From Theocolax elegans (Eukaryota > Arthropoda > Insecta > Hymenoptera > Cerocephalidae): 64,000 nucleotides of DNA. This document shows positions 24,790 to 36,509 of this stretch, piece by piece. The stretch lies in NCBI GenBank assembly GCA_026168455.1, contig CM047427.1:61457249-61521248 (forward strand). Direction: 5' to 3'. The notes beneath the pieces are model-generated. The model did not search any database. It was not told where the DNA came from and was given only the letters and a program-made list of their open reading frames with translations. Made by a program: the position numbers and the translations under genes. Every line of letters starts with the position of its first letter. Position 1 is the stretch's first letter.

Positions 24790-27085
24790 ATGAAACCACC
24801 AATATTAGTATTCCAACCATGTGGTGTATTTCAACGTTGTGTCCTTTCTTATATATTTAATAACAGAATGTATGTATCCCAAAAAAGTGTGGTCAAGGCG
24901 GACACTATTAACAAAGATTTGGAAGAAATTATTGAATTTAAAAAGACCAATAACAGCAGTTGGATAGTAGAAGTACATATTTTTTATATTTACTTTATGT
25001 TAAACCTTTGAATAATAATTATTAACAACATAATATAAAACACAAATTAAAAATGGAAGTTTTAAAATACTTTACATATTGTACTAATATAAATAAAACA
25101 TATTATATTATAATTTTTAATTAAGTACTAGCAGTTCATTAAAACTGTTACAGGCAAGAGTAAGTTCGCTGTGTCACAAGTATAATTTATTGACTAAAGG
25201 TGAGAAAGCAAATTTTTTAGAAACCCTAGCTCTTCAATGCGGAGTCAAGCATGAGAAAATAGTTCAACTTGCAAAGAGGCTGTCCATTATTGAGGTTTGT
25301 TATAAATAAATAATTGTAGTAACTAAAGTAAATACTTTAATATTTCTTAAATTAATATTTTGTAACTTAAAAAAACTTCAGTCAGCTAATACAAACCATC
25401 AGCTAATTTCAAGAGAAAAAACTTTAAAAGATTCCTTAACACCTCCATACCATTGGCTTTTTGCAAGAGTAGGAAGACTTGAACATGGTGTTAAGTTCCT
25501 AGTAGATTTAAGAGCAAATGTTTTAGTAAGTCTTTTTTTATTAGTTAAAATAAATAATAATAGAGACATGTATAACAATCATTATCATTTTCAGGAATTA
25601 ATAAGTGAATCTTCAAAAGATGCTGATAAACTTATTTGTCTAGGGCAAATGGATGCAACTCTTAAAGAGCTATTATTTTTATGGTTTTCAGTTGGATTTA
25701 TGAAAATTAAAAGAATTACTTGGCAAACTCCATGTGATATTTTACAAAAGGTCTTATTTTAAAACAAACAATTTAAATTTAAATTTCTTATTAAACTTGT
25801 TTTATCATTTAAATAAATATGTTACTTTTAATAGGTTTCAGATTATGAAGCTATTCATCCAGTAAAAAACTGGACTGATTTAAAAAAACGAGTTGGACCA
25901 TACAGAAGATGTTTCATATTCACTCATCCATCGATGCCTAGAGAACCTTTAGTTGTTTTACATACAGCACTGTGTGACCTTATACCTGGTATTTTTGTTG
26001 CCATGAATAAAGAAATAAATATTTTGATAAATATATTTGATTAGTACTGCATTTGAATTTTAGATAGTGTAAAGGGTATTCAAGATTCTGAAAATCGAAT
26101 ATTGGGTAAGGTAATAACAAATCAAGAAAGACTAGTTGAAGATAAAACTAAAATCAAAGCAGCTATTTTTTATTCTATAGCTTCAACTCAAGCTGGTTTG
26201 CAAGTAACTCAAACATTTTTCCAAAATAATTTACTCCATTAATGCATTACTATAGTCTACTCTTTTCTGATAGGGAATAGAGTTAGGAAACTATTTGATA
26301 AAAGAAGTAGCAAAATATATAACTTCAGAATTTCCAATGATTGACCAATTGTCTAGTTTATCACCAATTCCAAATTTTCGCATATGGCTTTTAGATAGAA
26401 TGAAAAGAGGTACAATTGTAATATTATTAAACAATATTGTTTTAATGTAATATAAAGTTCAAAATAAATGTTCTTTTTTCAGATATTAACACAGTATTTA
26501 CTAAACATGAACAAGAGGTCATAAAAAATGATTTAAATTATGATCAAACTGTTATTGCAACAAGAGATTTGTATCTAGACCTGAAAAAAATTTTTAACAA
26601 TTCCCTTTGGTCAAATGATAAAAAATTAGCGGCAACTTTAAGAGAACCATTATTACGTGCATGTGCTTGGTATTTATACAGAGAAAAGCGTCGAAGCTAC
26701 GCATTAAATAATGTTGGTAAGACTAAAAATAAAACTTTATATAAGATTTCTTTAAATTAGTATTTATTGTATAATCTATATTTATAGCTAATTTTCATCT
26801 TCGAAATGGAGCTATTATGTGGCGAATAAATTGGATGGCAGATCCTTCACCACGTGGAATGGCAAATAGTTGTGGTATTATGGTTAACTATAGGTCAGTA
26901 TTAATACTACTTTTTCATGCTGTGTTTTTAAAGATCTAATTATTTATAGGTACTATTTAGATGAGACTGAAACAAATAGTAGAAACTATATAGAAAAATA
27001 TAGTATCAAAGCTTCGAACTCTGTGATACACTTGGCAAAAGAAGCAGAAAAATATTTTGTCACTTCTACAAATAATAAACTTTAA
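24790..27085 (+). CDS. MLYCD: malonyl-CoA decarboxylase
   Basis: Converts malonyl-CoA to acetyl-CoA and CO2 in mitochondria, peroxisomes and cytosol, controlling fatty-acid oxidation. Ten exons: 24790-24972, 25154-25294, 25382-25525, 25595-25750, 25835-25988, 26064-26203, 26274-26409, 26483-26716, 26788-26893, 26950-27085. All have GT-AG junctions and the sum is 1530 bases (509 residues plus stop; the human protein has 493). Family blocks: SSLSPIPNF (Ser 333-336), the NFHLRNGA His near residue 433 followed by [29 protein letters not shown]. The N-terminus is basic and hydrophobic, like a mitochondrial presequence; the C-terminus NKL resembles the peroxisomal SKL signal of the vertebrate enzyme. 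Only this copy is complete; two partial copies follow at 30592 and 31948. Confidence 0.95.
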
Positions 27086-27243
27086 AGTCAATTTTATAAA
27101 TAGTGTATAAATAAGATACTGTCTACTTTTGATACAAGTGTGTAATTGTAATTATGTAATTTTAAGAATTAAAAATTTTGTATAAAATATGTAATATTTT
27201 ACAAACAAACACCATTAAATTACAATAAACTGATCCTTAAATA

Positions 27244-28285
27244 TTATTTAACTTTAAATATTTTTTGATTTTTAGAATTATCTAGTTTTAATAATTTCTT
27301 ATTTTTATTTAACATGTTTTTTTGTTCACTAAGTTGATCATCATCACTTTCATCTTCAGAGAACAACTGCAATTTTGGTTCATCATTTATTTTGTCACTT
27401 AAAGAATTATCATCTATATTAGAAGCATGGATTTTATTTGTACTTGATTCATCTTCAACAAGGGATTCTTCTTGCCAAATAGAATCAATGAGACTTGTCT
27501 TCTTCCGTTTCCTCCTGGAAGGTTTTGCATTGACTTTCTTTTTTGGTAGTTCATGCAAAATTTGTGGTTTGATCTTTTTCAAGGGAGCTGGATCATCTAA
27601 TATAATTTCTCCTTTTTTTACTAAATATTCTGCATACTGTTCAGGAATACTTTTAAACCTTTCAATTTTTCTTTTTATTTGACATACAGTCAATTGATTG
27701 TAATTTTTTCTATCTCTTTCCATTGCCTTAATACAAAATAGTAATTTTATAGATAATTCATAACTCATTTTAATATGTGTTTAATTAAAATATTACCTTG
27801 TAGTCATCCCCATATTTATCCATCATAGAAGTTACAAAATGAACTTCATTATTTGGTAAACGAAATAGTTTGGCTCTTGGATGCCTCGCGTCTGCTTCTA
27901 AATTTTGTGCCACATGTAATTTCTTTGGAATACATTCTTCGTTTTCTTCATCGTTACTTTCATCAATTTCCCCATTTTTAGACATAAATTTGATCATTTC
28001 CTTCTTCATGTTTGGAATTTTTATAACCTGATTTGGATCGTACGCCAGACCCATATTTATTAAATTTTTTACAGTTGATCTCTTTTTTTCCCATGCTTCT
28101 TTAATTTCCTCACTGAAATAAGTGTGCATAAAGTTAAATAATAAACAAACGTAAATTATTGTATACAGTTATAAATAAACGAACCATTCAATATTTGGAA
28201 GTTTTGTTAATTTATTCCTAAGTCTTTTTCTATTTACATTTGTACGAAATCTTTTCCTACGCTTTACCTTCCTGATTTTCGTCAT
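27244..28285 (-). CDS. NOP16: nucleolar protein 16, copy 1
   Basis: A nucleolar factor for 60S ribosomal subunit biogenesis. Exons 28185-28285, 27797-28112, 27244-27726 (900 bases, 299 residues). The N-terminus MTKIRKVKRRKRF...NVNRKRLRNK, then NIECEEIKEAW, NMGLAYDPNQ and DDYKAMERDRKNYNQLT, match the Nop16 family in order. It is longer than the human protein (178) because of a Lys- and acid-rich C-terminal extension (about residues 170-299, with a basic RRKRKK cluster and acidic runs). The stop lies only about 15 bases from an AATAAA signal of the convergent decarboxylase gene, so their 3' UTRs probably overlap. A CACGTG box lies about 80 bases upstream of the ATG. Confidence 0.9.
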
Positions 28286-28670
28286 TTTAATGGATTTACT
28301 TTTATAAAGACAACCTCGAAATACGACGTCTGTTCACGCACACGTGCGAGTGTGCTCTTGTTTGCTCTTTTCTCGTGTAGCTGCGGCTGTTGAAGGTTCT
28401 ACCGTCTTTAGGGTACCGCTTACAATTTAATTTTGCAGAATGTTGATTCGGTTATATCATAATAATTATATTGATCGAACCATTTTTTATTCAAGTTGAT
28501 TGCTAATAAATAAAAGATAGCTTTTTTTTATAGATTATGTTGTTAATTTGTAGGAATTTGGTAAAAAATTTGTTCATTTCCTTATTATTTCTAACTTATT
28601 TCATAAAAGGAATAGTCACTGATTGTAATGAAAACCGTCACAATAACCCGTATTTCACACATGCGAAATT

Positions 28671-29025
28671 AACTTAGGGGGCGCCAAAGCCACTTTAGAA
28701 ATTCAAATTTCGCGCCAAAAACGTAATCGATTATTCCGTGTTTATTGTAAAACTAATTATGGTAAATAAAAAAAAAGAGTTATCCCCCCTAGCTACTAAA
28801 CGAAGAGGTTATATGTATTACCATTTTTTAGTAGATCAAAGTTTTCAGAGAAACGAAATAATATTATTATTCTCACTTGGCAGAAATGTTGCTTTTTATG
28901 ATAGCTAGGGGGGACAACTCTTTTTTTTATTTAAAATAATTAGTGTTACAATAAACACGGAATAATCGATTACATTTTTGGCGCGAAATTTGAATTTCTA
29001 AAGTGGCTTTGGCGCCCCCTAAGTT
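28671..29025. mobile_element. hairpin MITE at the centre of the palindrome
   Basis: The left TIR starts TTAGGGGGCGCCAAAGCC and pairs with GGCTTTGGCGCCCCCTAA on the right. About 115 bases of each arm are near-perfect inverted repeats around a unique loop (about 28795-28900). The equivalent element in the third segment (35470-35817) ends GGCTTTGGCGTCCTCTTA instead. The right end here has therefore been replaced by a reverse complement of the left end and its flank. Confidence 0.75.
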
Positions 29026-29402
29026 AATTTCGCATGTGTGAAATACGGGTTATTGTGACGGTTTTCATTACAATCAGTGACTATTCCTTTTATGAAATAA
29101 GTTAGAAAATAAGGAAATGAACAAATTTTTTACCAATTCCTACAAATTAACAACATAATCTAAAAAAAAGCTATTTTATTATTAGCAATCAACTTGAATA
29201 AAAAATGGTTCGATCAATATAATTATTATGATATAACCGAATCAACATTCTGCAAAATTAAATTGTAAGCGGTACCCTAAAGACGGTAGAACCTTCAACA
29301 GCCGCAGCTACACGAGAAAAGAGCAAACAAGAGCACACTCGCACGTGTGCGTGAACAGACGTCGTATTTCGAGGTTGTCTTTATAAAAGTAAATCCATTA
29401 AA

Positions 29403-30433
29403 ATGACGAAAATCAGGAAGGTAAAGCGTAGGAAAAGATTTCGTACAAATGTAAATAGAAAAAGACTTAGGAATAAATTAACAAAACTTCCAAATATTGA
29501 ATGGTTCGTTTATTTATAACTGTATACAATAATTTACGTTTGTTTATTATTAACTTTATGCACACTTATTTCAGTGAGGAAATTAAAGAAGCATGGGAAA
29601 AAAAGAGATCAACTGTAAAAAATTAATAAATATGGGTCTGGCGTACGATCCAAATCAGGTTATAAAAATTCCAAACATGAAGAAGGAAATGATCAAATTT
29701 ATGTCTAAAAATGGGGAAATTGATGAAAGTAACGATGAAGAAAACGAAGAATGTATTCCAAAGAAATTACATGTGGCACAAAATTTAGAAGCAGACGCGA
29801 GGCATCCAAGAGCCAAACTATTTCGTTTACCAAATAATGAAGTTCATTTTGTAACTTCTATGATGGATAAATATGGGGATGACTACAAGGTAATATTTTA
29901 ATTAAACACATATTAAAATGAGTTATGAATTATCTAAAATTACTATTTGTATTAAGGCAATGGAAAGAGATAGAAAAAATTACAATCAATTGACTGTATG
30001 TCAAATAAAAGAAAAATTGAAAGGTTTAAAAGTATTCCTGAACAGTATGCAGAATATTTAGTAAAAAAAGGAGAAATTATATTAGATGATCCAGCTCCCT
30101 TGAAAAAGATCAAACCACAAATTTTGCATGAACTACCAAAAAGAAAGTCAATGCAAACCTTCCAGGAGGAACGGAAGAAGACAAGTCTCATTGATTCTAT
30201 TTGGCAAGAAGAATCCCTTGTTGAAGATGAATCAAGTACAAATAAAATCCATGCTTCTAATATAGATGATAATTCTTTAAGTGACAAAATAAATGATGAA
30301 CCAAATTGCAGTTGTTCTCTGAAGATGAAAGTGATGATGATCAACTTAGTGAACAAAAAAACATGTTAAATAAAAATAAGAATTATTAAAACTAGATAAT
30401 TCTAAAAATCAAAAAATATTTAAAGTTAAATAA
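29403..30433 (+). pseudogene. NOP16: NOP16 copy 2, inverted, frameshifted
   Basis: Inverted copy of the NOP16 gene with the same three exons (29403-29503, 29575-29889, 29957-30433). Compared with copy 1, exon 2 lacks one base of a T run and exon 3 lacks six single bases, mostly in A or G runs. Exon 2 is frameshifted after KKR and exon 3 is broken repeatedly. The pattern of small deletions in homopolymers is more like sequencing error than decay. Confidence 0.8.
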
Positions 30434-30591
30434 TATTTAAGGATCAGTTTATTGTAATTTAATGGTGTTTGTTTGTAAAATATTACATATTTTATACAAA
30501 ATTTTTAATTCTTAAAATTACATAATTACAATTACACACTTGTATCAAAAGTAGACAGTATCTTATTTATACACTATTTATAAAATTGACT

Positions 30592-31835
30592 TTAAAGTTT
30601 ATTATTTGTAGAAGTGACAAAATATTTTTCTGCTTCTTTTGCCAAGTGTATCACAGAGTTCGAAGCTTTGATACTATATTTTTCTATATAGTTTCTACTA
30701 TTTGTTTCAGTCTCATCTAAATAGTACCTATAAATAATTAGATCTTTAAAAACACAGCATGAAAAAGTAGTATTAATACTGACCTATAGTTAACCATAAT
30801 ACCACAACTATTTGCCATTCCACGTGGTGAAGGATCTGCCATCCAATTTATTCGCCACATAATAGCTCCATTTCGAAGATGAAAATTAGCTATAAATATA
30901 GATTATACAATAAATACTAATTTAAAGAAATCTTATATAAAGTTTTATTTTTAGTCTTACCAACATTATTTAATGCGTAGCTTCGACGCTTTTCTCTGTA
31001 TAAATACCAAGCACATGCACGTAATAATGGTTCTCTTAAAGTTGCCGCTAATTTTTTATCATTTGACCAAAGGGAATTGTTAAAAATTTTTTTCAGGTCT
31101 AGATACAAATCTCTTGTTGCAATAACAGTTTGATCATAATTTAAATCATTTTTTATGACCTCTTGTTCATGTTTAGTAAATACTGTGTTAATATCTGAAA
31201 AAAGAACATTTATTTTGAACTTTATATTACATTAAAACAATATTGTTTAATAATATTACAATTGTACCTCTTTTCATTCTATCTAAAAGCCATATGCGAA
31301 AATTTGGAATTGGTGATAAACTAGACAATTGGTCAATCATTGGAAATTCTGAAGTTATATATTTTGCTACTTCTTTTATCAAATAGTTTCCTAACTCTAT
31401 TCCCTATCAGAAAAGAGTAGACTATAGTAATGCATTAATGGAGTAAATTATTTTGGAAAAATGTTTGAGTTACTTGCAAACCAGCTTGAGTTGAAGCTAT
31501 AGAATAAAAATAGCTGCTTTGATTTTAGTTTTATCTTCAACTAGTCTTCTTGATTTGTTATTACCTTACCCAATATTCGATTTTCAGAATCTTGAATACC
31601 CTTTACACTATCTAAAATTCAAATGCAGTACTAATCAAATATATTTATCAAAATATTTATTTCTTATTCATGGCAACAAAATACCAGGTATAAGGTCACA
31701 CAGTGCTGTATGTAAAACAACTAAAGGTTCTCTAGGCATCGATGGATGAGTGAAATGAAACATCTTCTGTATGGTCCAACTCGTTTTTTAAATCAGTCCA
31801 GTTTTTACTGGATGAATAGCTTCATAATCTGAAAC
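30592..31835 (-). pseudogene. MLYCD: MLYCD partial copy 2, inverted
   Basis: Reverse-orientation copy of exons 5-10 of malonyl-CoA decarboxylase. It stops exactly at the first bases of exon 5, where the sequence switches through a shared AAAC (31832-31835) into the third segment. It lacks exons 1-4 and has small indels, for example in exon 5 near 31755. It cannot make a full enzyme. Confidence 0.85.
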
Positions 31836-31947
31836 ACAAATTAAAAATGGAAGTTTTAAAATACTTTACATATTGTACTAATATAAATAAAACATATTAT
31901 ATTATAATTTTTAATTAAGTACTAGCAGTTCATTAAAACTGTTACAG

Positions 31948-33881
31948 GCAAGAGTAAGTTCGCTGTGTCACAAGTATAATTTATTGACTAAAGGTGAGAA
32001 AGCAAATTTTTTAGAAACCCTAGCTCTTCAATGCGGAGTCAAGCATGAGAAAATAGTTCAACTTGCAAAGAGGCTGTCCATTATTGAGGTTTGTTATAAA
32101 TAAATAATTGTAGTAACTAAAGTAAATACTTTAATATTTCTTAAATTAATATTTTGTAACTTAAAAAAACTTCAGTCAGCTAATACAAACCATCAGCTAA
32201 TTTCAAGAGAAAAAACTTTAAAAGATTCCTTAACACCTCCATACCATTGGCTTTTTGCAAGAGTAGGAAGACTTGAACATGGTGTTAAGTTCCTAGTAGA
32301 TTTAAGAGCAAATGTTTTAGTAAGTCTTTTTTTTATTAGTTAAAATAAATAATAATAGAGACATGTATAACAATCATTATCATTTTCAGGAATTAATAAG
32401 TGAATCTTCAAAAGATGCTGATAAACTTATTTGTCTAGGGCAAATGGATGCAACTCTTAAAGAGCTATTATTTTTATGGTTTTCAGTTGGATTTATGAAA
32501 ATTAAAAGAATTACTTGGCAAACTCCATGTGATATTTTACAAAAGGTCTTATTTTAAAACAAACAATTTAAATTTAAATTTCTTATTAAACTTGTTTTAT
32601 CATTTAAATAAATATGTTACTTTTAATAGGTTTCAGATTATGAAGCTATTCATCCAGTAAAAAACTGGACTGATTTAAAAAAACGAGTTGGACCATACAG
32701 AAGATGTTTCATATTCACTCATCCATCGATGCCTAGAGAACCTTTAGTTGTTTTACATACAGCACTGTGTGACTCTTATACCTGGTATTTTTGTTGCCAT
32801 GAATAAAGAAATAAATATTTTGATAAATATATTTGATTAGTACTGCATTTGAATTTTAGATAGTGTAAAGGGTATTCAAGATTCTGAAAATCGAATATTG
32901 GGTAAGGTAATAACAAATCAAGAAAGACTAGTTGAAGATAAAACTAAAATCAAAGCAGCTATTTTTTATTCTATAGCTTCAACTCAAGCTGGTTTGCAAG
33001 TAACTCAAACATTTTTCCAAAATAATTTACTCCATTAATGCATTACTATAGTCTACTCTTTTCTGATAGGGAATAGAGTTAGGAAACTATTTGATAAAAG
33101 AAGTAGCAAAATATATAACTTCAGAATTTCCAATGATTGACCAATTGTCTAGTTTATCACCAATTCCAAATTTTCGCATATGGCTTTTAGATAGAATGAA
33201 AAGAGGTACAATTGTAATATTATTAAACAATATTGTTTTAATGTAATATAAAGTTCAAAATAAATGTTCTTTTTTCAGATATTAACACAGTATTTACTAA
33301 ACATGAACAAGAGGTCATAAAAAATGATTTAAATTATGATCAAACTGTTATTGCAACAAGAGATTTGTATCTAGACCTGAAAAAAATTTTTAACAATTCC
33401 CTTTGGTCAAATGATAAAAAATTAGCGGCAACTTTAAGAGAACCATTATTACGTGCATGTGCTTGGTATTTATACAGAGAAAAGCGTCGAAGCTACGCAT
33501 TAAATAATGTTGGTAAGACTAAAAATAAAACTTTATATAAGATTTCTTTAAATTAGTATTTATTGTATAATCTATATTTATAGCTAATTTTCATCTTCGA
33601 AATGGAGCTATTATGTGGCGAATAAATTGGATGGCAGATCCTTCACCACGTGGAATGGCAAATAGTTGTGGTATTATGGTTAACTATAGGTCAGTATTAA
33701 TACTACTTTTTCATGCTGTGTTTTTAAAGATCTAATTATTTATAGGTACTATTTAGATGAGACTGAAACAAATAGTAGAAACTATATAGAAAAATATAGT
33801 ATCAAAGCTTCGAACTCTGTGATACACTTGGCAAAAGAAGCAGAAAAATATTTTGTCACTTCTACAAATAATAAACTTTAA
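31948..33881 (+). pseudogene. MLYCD: MLYCD partial copy 3 (no exon 1)
   Basis: Exons 2-10 in the same order as the complete gene (31948-32088, 32176-32319, 32390-32545, 32630-32784, then offset 6796 to the stop at 33881). Exon 1 and the promoter are missing. Exon 5 has one inserted T (TGTGACTCTTATACC near 32770) that shifts the frame. All other coding sequence that I compared is identical to the intact copy. Confidence 0.85.
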
Positions 33882-34039
33882 AGTCAATTTTATAAATAGT
33901 GTATAAATAAGATACTGTCTACTTTTGATACAAGTGTGTAATTGTAATTATGTAATTTTAAGAATTAAAAATTTTGTATAAAATATGTAATATTTTACAA
34001 ACAAACACCATTAAATTACAATAAACTGATCCTTAAATA

Positions 34040-35081
34040 TTATTTAACTTTAAATATTTTTTGATTTTTAGAATTATCTAGTTTTAATAATTTCTTATTT
34101 TTATTTAACATGTTTTTTTGTTCACTAAGTTGATCATCATCACTTTCATCTTCAGAGAACAACTGCAATTTTGGTTCATCATTTATTTTGTCACTTAAAG
34201 AATTATCATCTATATTAGAAGCATGGATTTTATTTGTACTTGATTCATCTTCAACAAGGGATTCTTCTTGCCAAATAGAATCAATGAGACTTGTCTTCTT
34301 CCGTTTCCTCCTGGAAGGTTTTGCATTGACTTTCTTTTTTGGTAGTTCATGCAAAATTTGTGGTTTGATCTTTTTCAAGGGAGCTGGATCATCTAATATA
34401 ATTTCTCCTTTTTTTACTAAATATTCTGCATACTGTTCAGGAATACTTTTAAACCTTTCAATTTTTCTTTTTATTTGACATACAGTCAATTGATTGTAAT
34501 TTTTTCTATCTCTTTCCATTGCCTTAATACAAAATAGTAATTTTATAGATAATTCATAACTCATTTTAATATGTGTTTAATTAAAATATTACCTTGTAGT
34601 CATCCCCATATTTATCCATCATAGAAGTTACAAAATGAACTTCATTATTTGGTAAACGAAATAGTTTGGCTCTTGGATGCCTCGCGTCTGCTTCTAAATT
34701 TTGTGCCACATGTAATTTCTTTGGAATACATTCTTCGTTTTCTTCATCGTTACTTTCATCAATTTCCCCATTTTTAGACATAAATTTGATCATTTCCTTC
34801 TTCATGTTTGGAATTTTTATAACCTGATTTGGATCGTACGCCAGACCCATATTTATTAAATTTTTTACAGTTGATCTCTTTTTTTCCCATGCTTCTTTAA
34901 TTTCCTCACTGAAATAAGTGTGCATAAAGTTAAATAATAAACAAACGTAAATTATTGTATACAGTTATAAATAAACGAACCATTCAATATTTGGAAGTTT
35001 TGTTAATTTATTCCTAAGTCTTTTTCTATTTACATTTGTACGAAATCTTTTCCTACGCTTTACCTTCCTGATTTTCGTCAT
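34040..35081 (-). CDS. NOP16: nucleolar protein 16, copy 3
   Basis: Exons 34981-35081, 34593-34908, 34040-34522. Its conceptual protein is identical to that of the copy at 27244-28285, and about 390 bases of upstream DNA with the CACGTG box are also kept. If the assembly is right this is a second intact NOP16 gene with its own promoter; if not, it is the same locus printed twice. Confidence 0.75.
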
Positions 35082-35469
35082 TTTAATGGATTTACTTTTA
35101 TAAAGACAACCTCGAAATACGACGTCTGTTCACGCACACGTGCGAGTGTGCTCTTGTTTGCTCTTTTCTCGTGTAGCTGCGGCTGTTGAAGGTTCTACCG
35201 TCTTTAGGGTACCGCTTACAATTTAATTTTGCAGAATGTTGATTCGGTTATATCATAATAATTATATTGATCGAACCATTTTTTATTCAAGTTGATTGCT
35301 AATAAATAAAAGATAGCTTTTTTTTATAGATTATGTTGTTAATTTGTAGGAATTTGGTAAAAAATTTGTTCATTTCCTTATTATTTCTAACTTATTTCAT
35401 AAAAGGAATAGTCACTGATTGTAATGAAAACCGTCACAATAACCCGTATTTCACACATGCGAAATTAAC

Positions 35470-35817
35470 TTAGGGGGCGCCAAAGCCACTTTAGAAATTC
35501 AAATTTCGCGCCAAAAACGTAATCGATTATTCCGTGTTTATTGTAAAACTAATTATGGTAAATAAAAAAAAAGAGTTATCCCCCCTAGCTACTAAACGAA
35601 GAGGTTATATGTATTACCATTTTTTAGTAGATCAAAGTTTTCAGAGAAACGAAATAATATTATTATTCTCACTTGGCAGAAATGTTGCTTTTTATGATAG
35701 CTAGGGGGGACAACTCTTTTTTTTATTTAAAATAATTAGTGTTACAATAAACACGGAATAATCGATTACATTTTTGGCGCGAAATTTGAATTTCTAAAGT
35801 GGCTTTGGCGTCCTCTT
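35470..35817. mobile_element. hairpin MITE, complete copy
   Basis: Same element as at the palindrome centre, but with its own right terminus GGCTTTGGCGTCCTCTTA followed by unique flank. The TIRs are about 115 bases or more and the loop about 110 bases. A related right end, GGCTTTGGCACCCCGTTAA, occurs at 37123-37141. Confidence 0.65.
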
Positions 35818-36509
35818 ACGTTGCGTTTAATTATTAATTAAAAATTAAAATACTTTATTTAAAGTTTAAATAAATATTTTAAAAATAAATAATTACTTAT
35901 TCCTATTAAGGAAGTTATTAACTTTGGGCCATGTGGCAGGCAAATTGATTAAAATTAAAATTAGGAAAGTTGTAACTTAATATTAATTATGAAATTGAAA
36001 ATCTAAAAAAATTGGTAACACATATTTAAAGTTGATACAGAAGAGGCGTGTAGAACTTTCAAAAAATCAAATTTTTTTCACATTTTTTTCAAAAGTATAT
36101 ATATTTAAAAATGAGTTAAAATTTTAGATCCAAGAATTCTAACTGGGGCCTGATTCTGTAACTGTATCGATGGTGACATACAAAAATTTCGGTTTAAAGA
36201 AACTTTTTGATTGGCCAAGATGCTTTATACTACGTATTTCATTTAGTGATACAGTTATAGTTTCACCCCTCGAAAGGATAACTATCCGACTGCCATAAAA
36301 TCTAGCTATACACAAGCTGAGACATACGGTTACCTGGTTGTTATCCGTTCACACGAGGGGCTTATTCTGGGGTTTCCAGCGTCAAGTCATATAAAATTAT
36401 TAGTTATAATTAAAGAAGAACGATAATTGACGTAAATTAAGGAGAACAAGAAATCCCTTAATAAAATTTACGATAATTTCGTAGAATTATATGTTATACG
36501 TTCGTCTAA
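35818..36509. other. intergenic
   Basis: Unique AT-rich DNA, no gene or repeat seen apart from mildly GC-richer sequence at 36130-36380 that I cannot assign. Confidence 0.4.

Larger units (their letters stand above)
25835..31835. repeat. large inverted duplication (palindrome) of MLYCD 3' half and NOP16
   Basis: The sequence from 25835 to about 28980 returns as reverse complement from about 28980 to 31835. Landmarks: NOP16 ATG 28285 versus 29403; MLYCD stop 27083-27085 versus 30592-30594. The turn lies within a MITE. The left-arm side carries right-TIR-specific bases up to about 28975, and from about 29013 the sequence is the reverse complement of the left TIR. The inverted arm is slightly shorter through scattered one- and two-base losses. 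Confidence 0.9.
31835..35817. repeat. third, direct-orientation copy of the MLYCD-NOP16 segment
   Basis: Corresponds to 25041-29012 at an offset of 6794-6796, nearly base-identical to the first segment. It begins in MLYCD intron 1, after the four-base AAAC junction, and runs to the true right end of the MITE, beyond which the DNA is unique. Confidence 0.9.

Noticed and set aside
27392..27682. 96-codon plus-strand frame and its counterparts in the other copies (29952-30356 and 34188-34478)
   Set aside because: Antisense to NOP16 exon 3; conserved only because the whole segment is duplicated.
31519..31749. 76-codon plus-strand frame
   Set aside because: Lies antisense to the truncated inverted MLYCD copy.
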